A DNA stretch of 17,492 nucleotides from Akkermansiaceae bacterium UBA985 (GTDB lineage: Bacteria; Verrucomicrobiota; Verrucomicrobiia; Verrucomicrobiales; Akkermansiaceae): the NCBI GenBank assembly GCA_002292185.1, contig DBBL01000018.1, positions 1 through 17,492 on the forward strand, given 5' to 3'. Positions within the stretch are counted from its first letter, which is position 1. Each line of letters starts with the position of its first letter. A program made the translations under genes and the position numbers. Below are positions 7,767-15,200 of this stretch, one piece after another. The notes under the pieces were generated by a model. It had not been told where the DNA came from, ran no database searches, and saw only the letters and a list, made by a program, of their open reading frames with translations.

Positions 7767-8552
7767 ATGTCAGACTCCCTGATTCATCCGACTGCGGTCA
7801 TTGACCCATCAGCACAGCTGGCTGATGGCGTTGAGATTGGTCCTTACTCGGTGGTGGGTGCCAACGTCAATATTGGTGCCGGTAGTGTATTAAAATCACA
7901 TGTCGTTATTGAGGGCCATACCACGATTGGTGAGAACAATACATTCTTCCCATTTTCAGCCATCGGCCAAATCACTCAGGATCTGAAATATGTCGGCGAG
8001 CCCACCGCCTTGCTCATCGGCGATCACAATACCTTCCGCGAGAATACCACCATCCACCGAGGAACCACTGAAGAGGTTCCTACACGAATTGGGGATCACA
8101 ACCTATTCCTCTCCTACTCCCACGTAGCTCACGATTGTCAGGTAGGTAACCACTGTATTTTATCCAACAATGGTACACTCGGCGGGCATTGCACCGTCGG
8201 AGATCATGCTATCATTTCAGGCCTATCCGGAGCCCACCAGTTTTGCCGAATTGGTGAACATTCCCTCGTAGGAGGCTGCACAAAAATTGTCCAAGATGTT
8301 CCCCCATTCACCATTGTGGATGGTAGTCCTGCCGCTGTCAGAGGCCTCAACCTGGTCGGTTTACAGCGACGAGGTTTTGACGATACAACGCGGCGAGCAC
8401 TCAAGCGTACCTACAAGAAGCTCTTTCTCAGTAAGAAGGTTAATCTCGCTCAGCTCACCGAAGAGTTGGCCGAGTCGGAGTTGGCAGAGGATGTCAATGT
8501 TGCCAGACTGATTGACTTCATCCGCAGCAGTGAGCGCGGTGTGATTCGTTAA
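7767..8552 (+). CDS. lpxA: UDP-N-acetylglucosamine O-acyltransferase
   Basis: LpxA carries out the first step of lipid A synthesis, moving a 3-hydroxyacyl chain from ACP to UDP-GlcNAc. The 261-residue protein has an N-terminal left-handed beta helix made of hexapeptide repeats (from HPTAVIDPSAQLADGVEIGPY to about residue 190) and an alpha-helical C-terminus. The catalytic histidine is His122 in HVAHDCQVGNH (E. coli His125). QITQDLKYVGEPT, GGCTKIVQDVPPF and LQRRGF are family segments. It lies 26 bases after the lpxC/fabZ stop and is presumably in the same transcript. Like most genes here it has no obvious ribosome-binding sequence. Confidence 0.95.
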   Translation: MSDSLIHPTAVIDPSAQLADGVEIGPYSVVGANVNIGAGSVLKSHVVIEGHTTIGENNTFFPFSAIGQITQDLKYVGEPTALLIGDHNTFRENTTIHRGTTEEVPTRIGDHNLFLSYSHVAHDCQVGNHCILSNNGTLGGHCTVGDHAIISGLSGAHQFCRIGEHSLVGGCTKIVQDVPPFTIVDGSPAAVRGLNLVGLQRRGFDDTTRRALKRTYKKLFLSKKVNLAQLTEELAESELAEDVNVARLIDFIRSSERGVIR

Positions 8553-8633
8553 GCCTGCTGCTTGAGTGCCCTTGAAGCCACTCACCATGTGCAGAGCTCT
8601 CTGTTTACTAAGCGTTTGATTCTGCGCTTCAAC

Positions 8634-8669
8634 AAAAAGCCCCCCAGCGCATTACTGTGCTGGAGAGCT
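8634..8669 (-). terminator. Intrinsic terminator of the nrd operon
   Basis: On the minus strand an 11-bp stem (8669-8659 with 8648-8638, including two G-U pairs) with a 10-base loop is followed by a U-run (8638-8634). It begins 25 bases after the nrdA stop. On the plus strand there is no T-run, so lpxA is not clearly served by it. Confidence 0.8.
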
Positions 8670-8693
8670 TCTACTATGAACAAATGACAATGT

Positions 8694-11600
8694 TTACTGG
8701 CAAGCCTCACACTCACCGCCGTTAATCATGGCGTCGATGCTGCACGCCTGCTGTTCGGCAGCCGTGTATTCTTTTTTCTGCTCGCTGACTGCTCCCGCTG
8801 CACCCACTGCGCCCGCTGCGCCTCGGACTTCTTTCTTCACCGAGATCGTGGACTTCTCAATATTAGAGGCCTGCAGGGTGCGGAGATAATAGGTGGTTTT
8901 CAAGCCGGTGTGCCATGCATGACGATACATGTGAGAGAGCGTCTTCATCTCTGGCTCAGCCAGGAAGAGGTTAACACTCTGAGACTGATCAATCCATTTC
9001 TGTCTGCGCGCTGCGGCATCAATAATTGCTTTGTAGCCAACACTGAAGACCGTTTGGTGCTTCTCTTTTAGGCTTTCAGGAATGTCTTCAATATCTCCAA
9101 GCTCACCATCAAAGTACTTGAGTTGATCAAGCATATCCTGATCCCAAAGACCCTCTTTTTTCAGGTCATTGACGAGCTCGCGGTTGAGCACGATGAAATC
9201 TCCTGAGAGGTTCGACTTCACATACAGGTTCTTATAGTTGGGCTCGATGCAGGGAGTGGTTCCCATGATATTGGAAATCGTCGCCGTTGGCGCGATGGCA
9301 AGCACATTAGAGTTACGCATGCCGTGCTTGGCGATTTTCTCGCGCAGGTGCGTCCAATCCATTTTTGCACCACGAGGCACATCAATGTCGACACCACGCT
9401 CATCTTCAAGAAGGTCAACCGTATCTTGAGGAAGGATACCTCGGTCCCACTTAGAACCTTTGTAGCTGGAATACGTTCCCGACTCAGCAGCGAGATCGGA
9501 GGAAGCATTGTAGGCGTAATATGCAATGGCCTCCATGAACTCATCATTGAAGTCAATGGCGGCATCAGAGGCGAACGCGAGTCCCTTTTTATAGAGCGCG
9601 TTTTGCAGACCCATCACCCCCATGCCAATCGGCCGGTGGCGGCTGTTTGCAGTCTTCGCAGCTTCGGTAGGGTAAAAGTTAATATCGATAACGTTATCAA
9701 GAGCACGGATAGCAACCGTAATCGTTTCTTTCAGCATCTCGTGATCGAGCGAGCCATCAGGTGTGATGTGGGTATCAAGCACTACCGATCCTAGGTTACA
9801 TACGGCTGTCTCCTCATCGGAGGTGTTGAGCGTAATCTCCGTGCACAGGTTACTGGAGTGAATCACACCGCAATGATCTTGTGGGCTGCGCAGGTTACAT
9901 GGATCCTTGAAGGTAATCCATGGGTGACCTGTCTCGAAGATCATCTTCAGCATGCCTTTCCAAAGTTCGATGGCGGGCACCTTGCGGGTCCAGATTTTAC
10001 CATCCTCGGCCATCTTTTCATACTCTTCGTAGCGGAGCTCAAAGGCTTTACCATAAAGATCGTGCAAATCCGGTGCCTCATTGGTACGGAAAAGCGACCA
10101 GTCTTGGCGTGCCTCCATACGCTTCATGAAGAGGTCTGGAATCCAGTTTGCCGTATTCATGTCATGACAGCGGCGACGCTCGTCACCAGTGTTTTTACGA
10201 AGCTCAAGAAAGTCTTCAATATCGTTGTGCCATGTTTCAAGGTAAGCACAACCAGAACCGCGGCGCTTGCCACCCTGGTTTACCGCAACGAGTTGGTCGT
10301 TGTGGAGTTTAAGGAATGGAATAATTCCCTGTGATTCGCCATTAGTGCCTTGGATGTAACCACCTGTGCCGCGCACAGCAGTCCAGGATCCCCCGAGGCC
10401 ACCAGCCCATTTACTGAGGTAGGCGTTTTCTGCGATACCTCGCTGCATGATGGACTCGATCGAGTCATCAACCTTGTAAAGGTAGCAAGAAGACAGCTGC
10501 GAGTGAAGCGTGCCTGAGTTAAACAACGTCGGTGTGCTTGAGCAGAAGCGGCGGCCCTTGTAGAGACTGTAGAGGCGGATTGCCCAGTCTTCACGATTTT
10601 CTTTCTCTGCTCGGAAAAGCCCCATAGCAACGCGCATCCAGAAAAATTGTGGCGTCTCGATACGGCGTTGTTTGTCTCCGGTTTTGTCGACAATAAGGTA
10701 GCGGTCATAAAGCGTCTGAACACCGAGATAATCAAAATCTAGGTCAGCTGTTGGATCCAGCGCATCAGCAATTTTTTCTATATCATACTGAGCAACGACA
10801 TCGGGCGAAATGCGTTTGATCTTGATGCCATAGGCAAGATATTTACTGAAGTGTTCGCGATGGGCCACTTTAAGGGCACGAATACCATCGTTAAGGATAT
10901 TCCAGTCAAGCACCTCCTCGTAGATATAGCTCAGCAGAATACGCCCAGCAAACTTTGCAAAGTCGGCGTCGCGCTCGATGAGTGACTTCGCGTTAAGAAT
11001 AACCGTGGACTTCAGTGCTTCACGAGAGATCTCAGCTCCTATGGAACGGCGCAGTTCTTGCTCGATTTCTTGTTCACTAATACAAAGAGTAAGGCCAATG
11101 GAAGCGAACGTAATGCGCTTCTTGAGCTCACTGCCATCCCAAAACTCGGTGCTTCCGTCTTGTTCGGTGACAACCACCATGGACTCCTGGTTAGGATCCT
11201 CAGCTGGCTCCTCGTCGATGCGCATTTGCGCACGTCTAGCACGATAAAGAATATAAGCTTCTGCGGCCTTAAAGTAACCTTGGCGCATGAGCTCCTCTTG
11301 AACAAGATCCTGCACATTCTCAATGTGTGCAAAAGCAGAGTCTCCACACCGTATGCTCTCGGTGACACCATGAGCAACCCGCACCGCGGCTTCCGGATCT
11401 TCTTTAATGGAGAGGAATGCCTTCCTGACCGCGATCTCAATCTTGGTCTGACTCCATGGAACGACATTACCATTACGGCGAATCAGTCTAACGGGCATTG
11501 TTTGCGGCTCCTCGGAAACAATCACCTCACCGTTTTTCTCCAGAGAACGTGAGAACACGAGCGACTTTGCAACATCGTGAGCGTCATTCTCAATGAGCGC

Positions 11601-11984
11601 TTTCTCGATCAACAGATACAAGTCATTACGGGAGAGGCGTAGCTGGCCACCATCACGGACTTGCTCTGTAAGAGACCTAGAAACACTTTGGGCAACATTG
11701 GAGACAAAGTTGCGGTTTTCGTCGTTGAAGATCTTATCCTGTTGTTCTTGGCGTGAAACAAGAAGGTCTGTGAGTGCGCTTCCAATCGTGTCTGCTACCT
11801 TAGCAAGAGACAACTCCTCTTCCTCTGTTCCGCGAGTGACGAGTATTTGTGGAACGCGGTCTGCCGTTTGCTCGCTGAGCACGGCGCGCCAGTCAAAGCA
11901 GCCACTATTATCAGTGGATGCGGCACGGTCAGTGATGACTTTTTTCAAGGCGAGGTCTTCTTCTAAAGAGATTGAGCGATACAT
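8694..11984 (-). CDS. nrdA: Class I ribonucleoside-diphosphate reductase, alpha subunit, with multiple ATP-cones
   Basis: The catalytic subunit that reduces ribonucleoside diphosphates to deoxy forms. It has 1096 residues, against about 760 in E. coli. The extra N-terminus holds ATP-cones at about 164-253 (VRLIRRNGNVVPWSQTKIEIAVRKAF) and 269-356 (VVVTEQDGSTEFWDGSELKKRI). A third, degenerate cone is likely at about 46-146 (ILVTRG...LSLAKVADTI...LSRNDLYLLIEKAL). Catalytic residues are present: Cys500 and Cys729 (redox pair), Asn712/Cys714/Glu716 (NLCTE), and the Tyr1032-Tyr1033 radical pathway (TYYLRTLQA). The C-terminal shuttle cysteines are Cys1092 and Cys1095 (CEAC), preceded by an Ala/Gly/Val linker (GAAGAVGAAGAV, about 1055-1066). 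The architecture resembles chlamydial NrdA. It is the last gene of nrdB2-nrdB1-nrdA and starts 114 bp after nrdB1. No SD is seen. Confidence 0.96.
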   Translation of the reverse strand: MYRSISLEEDLALKKVITDRAASTDNSGCFDWRAVLSEQTADRVPQILVTRGTEEEELSLAKVADTIGSALTDLLVSRQEQQDKIFNDENRNFVSNVAQSVSRSLTEQVRDGGQLRLSRNDLYLLIEKALIENDAHDVAKSLVFSRSLEKNGEVIVSEEPQTMPVRLIRRNGNVVPWSQTKIEIAVRKAFLSIKEDPEAAVRVAHGVTESIRCGDSAFAHIENVQDLVQEELMRQGYFKAAEAYILYRARRAQMRIDEEPAEDPNQESMVVVTEQDGSTEFWDGSELKKRITFASIGLTLCISEQEIEQELRRSIGAEISREALKSTVILNAKSLIERDADFAKFAGRILLSYIYEEVLDWNILNDGIRALKVAHREHFSKYLAYGIKIKRISPDVVAQYDIEKIADALDPTADLDFDYLGVQTLYDRYLIVDKTGDKQRRIETPQFFWMRVAMGLFRAEKENREDWAIRLYSLYKGRRFCSSTPTLFNSGTLHSQLSSCYLYKVDDSIESIMQRGIAENAYLSKWAGGLGGSWTAVRGTGGYIQGTNGESQGIIPFLKLHNDQLVAVNQGGKRRGSGCAYLETWHNDIEDFLELRKNTGDERRRCHDMNTANWIPDLFMKRMEARQDWSLFRTNEAPDLHDLYGKAFELRYEEYEKMAEDGKIWTRKVPAIELWKGMLKMIFETGHPWITFKDPCNLRSPQDHCGVIHSSNLCTEITLNTSDEETAVCNLGSVVLDTHITPDGSLDHEMLKETITVAIRALDNVIDINFYPTEAAKTANSRHRPIGMGVMGLQNALYKKGLAFASDAAIDFNDEFMEAIAYYAYNASSDLAAESGTYSSYKGSKWDRGILPQDTVDLLEDERGVDIDVPRGAKMDWTHLREKIAKHGMRNSNVLAIAPTATISNIMGTTPCIEPNYKNLYVKSNLSGDFIVLNRELVNDLKKEGLWDQDMLDQLKYFDGELGDIEDIPESLKEKHQTVFSVGYKAIIDAAARRQKWIDQSQSVNLFLAEPEMKTLSHMYRHAWHTGLKTTYYLRTLQASNIEKSTISVKKEVRGAAGAVGAAGAVSEQKKEYTAAEQQACSIDAMINGGECEACQ

Positions 11985-12051
11985 GGGCGCAGGTTATTCT
12001 ATGGTGTTTTTGAGTTTAATTAAAATGGTGATTGAGAAATCGGAGAGAAAT

Positions 12052-12082
12052 TGATCACAAGCCGACGGTGCCGGCCTGATCA
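12052..12082 (-). other. Stem-loop between nrdB1 and nrdA
   Basis: Two TGATCA copies (12052-12057 and 12077-12082) pair around an inner GCCG/CGGC stem (12061-12064 with 12072-12075), giving an imperfect hairpin in the 114-bp gap. It lacks a T-run, so it is unlikely to terminate. A role in mRNA stability or in setting nrdB1 against nrdA levels is possible but unproven. Confidence 0.4.
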
Positions 12083-12098
12083 GAAAAAAGCAGATGGT

Positions 12099-13175
12099 TT
12101 ATAGTTCGTCGTCGTCGATGTTTCCGAGTGCCGTTGATTTCTGGTACTCCGTGACGCGACCTTCAAAGAAGTTTTGCTCCTTCTTAATATCCATCATTTC
12201 TGCGAGCCACGGGAATGGGTTTTCCACACCACCCTTGAGGGGCTCGAGGCCACTGGTTTCTAGGCGACGATCAGCAATAAAATCAATATACTGCTCAAAG
12301 TCTTCTAGGTTGAGGCCAATAGAGGAAACAGGCAGGCAATCCCGAATGAAGTTTTTCTCCAGCTTGATTGCCTCTGCCATGGTTTCGCGCAATTCATTCT
12401 TGAACTCATCGGTCCAAATCTCAGGGTTCTCACTAACAAGATCGATGAGTAGGTTACGCAAAAGCTTAATATGATTGGATTCGTCACGCAGAGTGTAGCG
12501 GAACATCTGACCAATACCGGGGAATTTGTTCTGACGATAGAGGCTGAGGATCATGCCGAATAGTCCATAAAACTGGGTGCCCTCCATGCACTGACCAAAG
12601 ATGAAGATATTGCGGGCGAGCGCCTGCTTATTTTCAACAAGCGACATGTCCATATCGCGGCGCAGTGATCTGCTGTTGGAAACCACGAAGTTGGTTTTCT
12701 CCTGCACTGTTTGCACACCCTCAAAGATGGCTTCACATTCATGCGGGTTAAGTCCCAGAGATGACACCATGTAGACGAGTGAATCAGCATGGATATTTTC
12801 CTCATGGGCGTGGCGACGGAAAACGAGCTCAAGCTCTGGAGCCGTAACCTGGTCACGAATAACGTGAATCATATTGTCTCCTACGATGCCCTCAGCAGCA
12901 GAAAAGTAGCCGATGCCCATCTTAATGATCCAGCGCTCAGCGTCAGATACTTCATCAGAGCGCCACTGCTCGACGTCTTTCTGCATGGGAATATCTTCTG
13001 GCTCCCAGTGGTTGGCACGCATATCTGAGTAGATATCCCATGCCCATGGGTACTTGAGCGGCAAAAGACCAAAACCACTGATCTTATCACCCCCAATCAC
13101 ACGTTTGGATTCCAGGTTCTTTTTCGCTTTCGCTTCTTCTAGCGGAATTGTTAAATCATCGAGTTGAGCATTCAT
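12099..13175 (-). CDS. nrdB: Ribonucleotide reductase beta subunit, class Ic type (Leu at the radical-tyrosine position)
   Basis: A 358-residue radical-generating subunit. All six metal ligands are present: Glu95, Glu126, His129, Glu198, Glu232, His235. From memory, the C. trachomatis class Ic subunit has E89, E120, H123, E193, E227, H230, so the spacing agrees to within one residue. The position four after His129, Tyr in ordinary class I and Phe127 in Chlamydia, is Leu133. First ligand Glu rather than Asp is also a class Ic mark. Radical-transfer residues Trp57, Tyr227 (chlamydial Tyr222), Asp231 and tail Tyr344 are kept. It therefore probably uses a Mn/Fe cofactor instead of a tyrosyl radical; the metal is an inference. 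The C-terminus GNIDDDEL is the expected NrdA-docking peptide. It lies 103 bp after nrdB2. Confidence 0.95.
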   Translation of the reverse strand: MNAQLDDLTIPLEEAKAKKNLESKRVIGGDKISGFGLLPLKYPWAWDIYSDMRANHWEPEDIPMQKDVEQWRSDEVSDAERWIIKMGIGYFSAAEGIVGDNMIHVIRDQVTAPELELVFRRHAHEENIHADSLVYMVSSLGLNPHECEAIFEGVQTVQEKTNFVVSNSRSLRRDMDMSLVENKQALARNIFIFGQCMEGTQFYGLFGMILSLYRQNKFPGIGQMFRYTLRDESNHIKLLRNLLIDLVSENPEIWTDEFKNELRETMAEAIKLEKNFIRDCLPVSSIGLNLEDFEQYIDFIADRRLETSGLEPLKGGVENPFPWLAEMMDIKKEQNFFEGRVTEYQKSTALGNIDDDEL

Positions 13176-13278
13176 TAGTTCTAGGGTGTTGGTTGTTGGC
13201 GGGAGATTGATTGTCGGTTGTCGTTTTTATAAAGGCTATTGACTCTCGAGCATGTCGAGTGCCAATCGGGACGCCGTT

Positions 13279-14337
13279 TTAGAGGTCGTCGTCCTCGAAA
13301 CTTGTGGCGAGCGAAGCGCTGCTGGCATGAGCAACCTGCGCCGCGGTGAGGTGAATTTGCTCATCAAGCCATGGGAAGGGGCTTGTAGCGTGATGGAATT
13401 GACGTGGCAGGCCACAGGCAGCGAGTCGATTGTCTGCCAAATATTCTAAGTAAGTATTGAGAGATTCAAGATCGAGGCCAGCAGCAGCAACGGGCAGCGA
13501 AGCAGCGAGATCTTGCTCCATCTTTACCGCTTTCAGCATGTAATCAACAAGCTCTTGCTGAAACGATGTCGTCCACACTTCTGAGTTTTCTTCGATCAGT
13601 TCGTTGATCAGCTTGTCGAACAAGCTAATGCGGAAGGCAATGTCTCTGAGCAACTTACTGAATATCTTACCCGTTCCAGGAATCTTGTTTTGCGCAGCTA
13701 AAGAGAAGATGGATGCCCATAGGGAGAAATACTGAGTTCCTTCCATGCAGTGAGTCATTAAAAAGACATTGCGGACAATCGCCTGCTTGTTTTCTAAGAT
13801 CGTCGTATCTGTATCACGATCGATCGGGCTGAGGTGATCGACCATGAATTGCTGCTTAGCTGCCATGGCGGGCGTGTTTGCCAGAGCCGAGCATTCCATC
13901 GGGTTGATGGAAAGAGAGCCGTGCAGATAGACAAGAATATCGCTGCGCGTGTTTTCCTCGTGAACGAAGCGGCCAAAGACGAGCTTGAGCTCAGGGGCAG
14001 TCACCAAATCCCGTATGGTGTAGATCCCGCCGGATTGAGAAATTTCTTGAGACCTAGCAAGAGCACCCAGAGCCACCTTATAAAGCATTTGGCAAGGCTC
14101 ATCCATCTGAGCCCACTGCACTACATCTGTTTGAACTGAAGTCTCGCCGGGCTCCCAGTGGCAATTTTTCATTTCCTTGTAGAGCGCATACGCCCAAGTG
14201 TATTTCAGCGGTAAAATGTTGAAAAACATCGAGTTACGGCCGTTGATCACTTTTTTGGCAGAATAGGCGTCCTCTGCTTTTTCGCGATCTAGGATAAATG
14301 TACGCTCGCCAAGTTTGATGCTAATTGTGTCTGCCAT
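13279..14337 (-). CDS. Degenerate NrdB paralogue lacking most metal ligands (candidate beta-prime subunit)
   Basis: A 352-residue protein clearly homologous to NrdB1 along its whole length (shared LPLKYxWA, HWEP, TIRDxVTAPEL, VHEEN, ENKQAxxRN, CMEGTQ, FPWL). The metal site is dismantled: Glu95 of NrdB1 corresponds to Gln97, His129 to Arg131, Glu232 to Ile233, and His235 to Arg236. Only Glu128 and Glu199 remain. The radical position is Leu135, the Tyr227 equivalent is Lys228, and the tail tyrosine is absent. Trp61, Asp232 and an acidic C-terminus (SFEDDDL) are kept. The frame is intact and changes are concentrated at functional sites, so decay is unlikely. The simplest reading is a structural or regulatory partner that pairs with NrdB1, as Rnr4 pairs with Rnr2 in yeast. 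A different cofactor or activity cannot be excluded. It is the first gene of the operon, about 280 bases after the candidate promoter. Confidence 0.85.
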   Translation of the reverse strand: MADTISIKLGERTFILDREKAEDAYSAKKVINGRNSMFFNILPLKYTWAYALYKEMKNCHWEPGETSVQTDVVQWAQMDEPCQMLYKVALGALARSQEISQSGGIYTIRDLVTAPELKLVFGRFVHEENTRSDILVYLHGSLSINPMECSALANTPAMAAKQQFMVDHLSPIDRDTDTTILENKQAIVRNVFLMTHCMEGTQYFSLWASIFSLAAQNKIPGTGKIFSKLLRDIAFRISLFDKLINELIEENSEVWTTSFQQELVDYMLKAVKMEQDLAASLPVAAAGLDLESLNTYLEYLADNRLAACGLPRQFHHATSPFPWLDEQIHLTAAQVAHASSASLATSFEDDDL

Positions 14338-14526
14338 TTCAGTAAGGGTTGAGTTGTGAAAAAAATTGTTTACCTAAAGAGGATATTTCGGAGAATGTTA
14401 CGGAGAGTATTTCGTTGGAAATTTGACGGGATTCTGGAGCTGGCCGCTAGGTCACTATCGCTTAACTAAAAAAAGGCTCTGGAGTTGATTGAATCTACTT
14501 CGGACCTGCTTTGTTTAGCTCATTTT

Positions 14527-14546
14527 GAGTTAATTTGACTTAACTC
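14527..14546. repeat. Perfect 7-bp inverted repeat in the nrd leader
   Basis: gagttaa (14527-14533) and ttaactc (14540-14546) flank a 6-base spacer. It lies between the candidate nrd promoter and the nrdB2 start. It could be an operator or an RNA hairpin; no known regulator is assigned. Confidence 0.35.
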
Positions 14547-14616
14547 TCGTGCACACAGTTCATTATCAGACAGCCTCGCCATCATGCTCGAGAATGACCG
14601 TTTTAGTCAATGAGAT

Positions 14617-14664
14617 TTTGCTCATATAGTATCCACAAATTATTAACAATACAACATGTTGTGG
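14617..14664 (-). promoter_or_regulatory. Pair of NrdR-box-like palindromes upstream of the nrd operon
   Basis: Two 16-bp sites match the known NrdR box (ACACWATATWTWGTGT): atacaacatgttgtgg at 14649-14664 (12/16) and, weaker, tttgctcatatagtat at 14617-14632 (one half nearly perfect, the other poor). They are separated by exactly 16 bp, the spacing typical of NrdR box pairs (about three helical turns). Both overlap the candidate promoter, fitting repression by NrdR with ATP/dATP bound. No nrdR gene is in the window. Confidence 0.6.
14626..14654 (-). promoter_or_regulatory. Candidate promoter of nrdB2-nrdB1-nrdA
   Basis: On the minus strand TTGTAT (14654-14649) and TACTAT (14631-14626) are 17 bp apart, giving a start near 14619 and a leader of about 280 bases before the nrdB2 ATG. 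The hexamers are only fair matches, but their overlap with both NrdR-like boxes supports them. Confidence 0.4.
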
Positions 14665-15200
14665 TTTTGCTTTTTAATTCTAAAAGCGACTTTTTTCTTG
14701 CAGAGGCTCAAACCCTTTAAAAATGGACGCCCTTAGGCTTATTTTAGCAAGGTTCTCGCCCAACACAGCTACCACGCTGGGGGCTAAAAAAAAATGCACC
14801 TGTTAGACTGCGGTTCCCGTCTCCACTAGTTTTTAAAAATTTCCTGCCGCATAGCCGGTCTACTGCGCCATGAGGTATCTCAAAAAGCATTATTTCCCAT
14901 TGTTGAGGGAAATAAAAATTTATGTCGTGATGAGGTTCCTTGGTCGCCGGTCACAAGGTCTGTGTGAGCCTATTGAACTAATTTTGAATTAATCAATTGG
15001 TTATCAATCATATAGAATGGGCTGCACACAAAATCTCTATTTTCATCAGTAAAACAACCTCTATCTACCATCACGGCAGCTATGTGGCATCATGGCGGGC
15101 TTGCCCTGCGACGCCAAGATAGACAATAAAACACCGAATCAGGGTTGCTATTATAGGTGATAGGCTCTACGGGACGCCCTCCTATCAAGGGCCTTATCCT
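14665..15200. other. AT-rich non-coding region upstream of sulP
   Basis: There is no open frame of credible length on either strand and no tRNA-like fold. Visible structure includes an 8-bp hairpin tatttccc/gggaaata (14891-14898, 14907-14914), an AT-rich tract at about 14970-15020 with repeated attaat/aatt motifs, and GC-rich hairpins within the last 110 bases before sulP, such as tggcg/cgcca (about 15091-15114) and gatagg/cctatc (15161-15186). The last 180 bases may be a structured leader of sulP. No riboswitch class was recognised. Confidence 0.4.

Noticed and set aside
9218..11552. Several 60-160-codon open frames opposite nrdA on the plus strand
   Set aside because: They lie antisense to a well-supported conserved gene, resemble no family and have no start signals.
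13279..14337. nrdB2 as a pseudogene or sequencing artefact
   Set aside because: The frame is intact for 352 codons, the fold motifs are kept throughout, and the altered ligands read cleanly in the bases (for example codons for EENTRSDI and RDIAFR) with no compensating frameshift.
14716..14830. Possible tRNA or small RNA gene with a minus-strand T9 tract
   Set aside because: No stable stem precedes the T-run and no cloverleaf could be drawn.
14891..14914. Hairpin tatttccc/gggaaata as a terminator
   Set aside because: It lacks a following T-run on either strand and no gene ends nearby.
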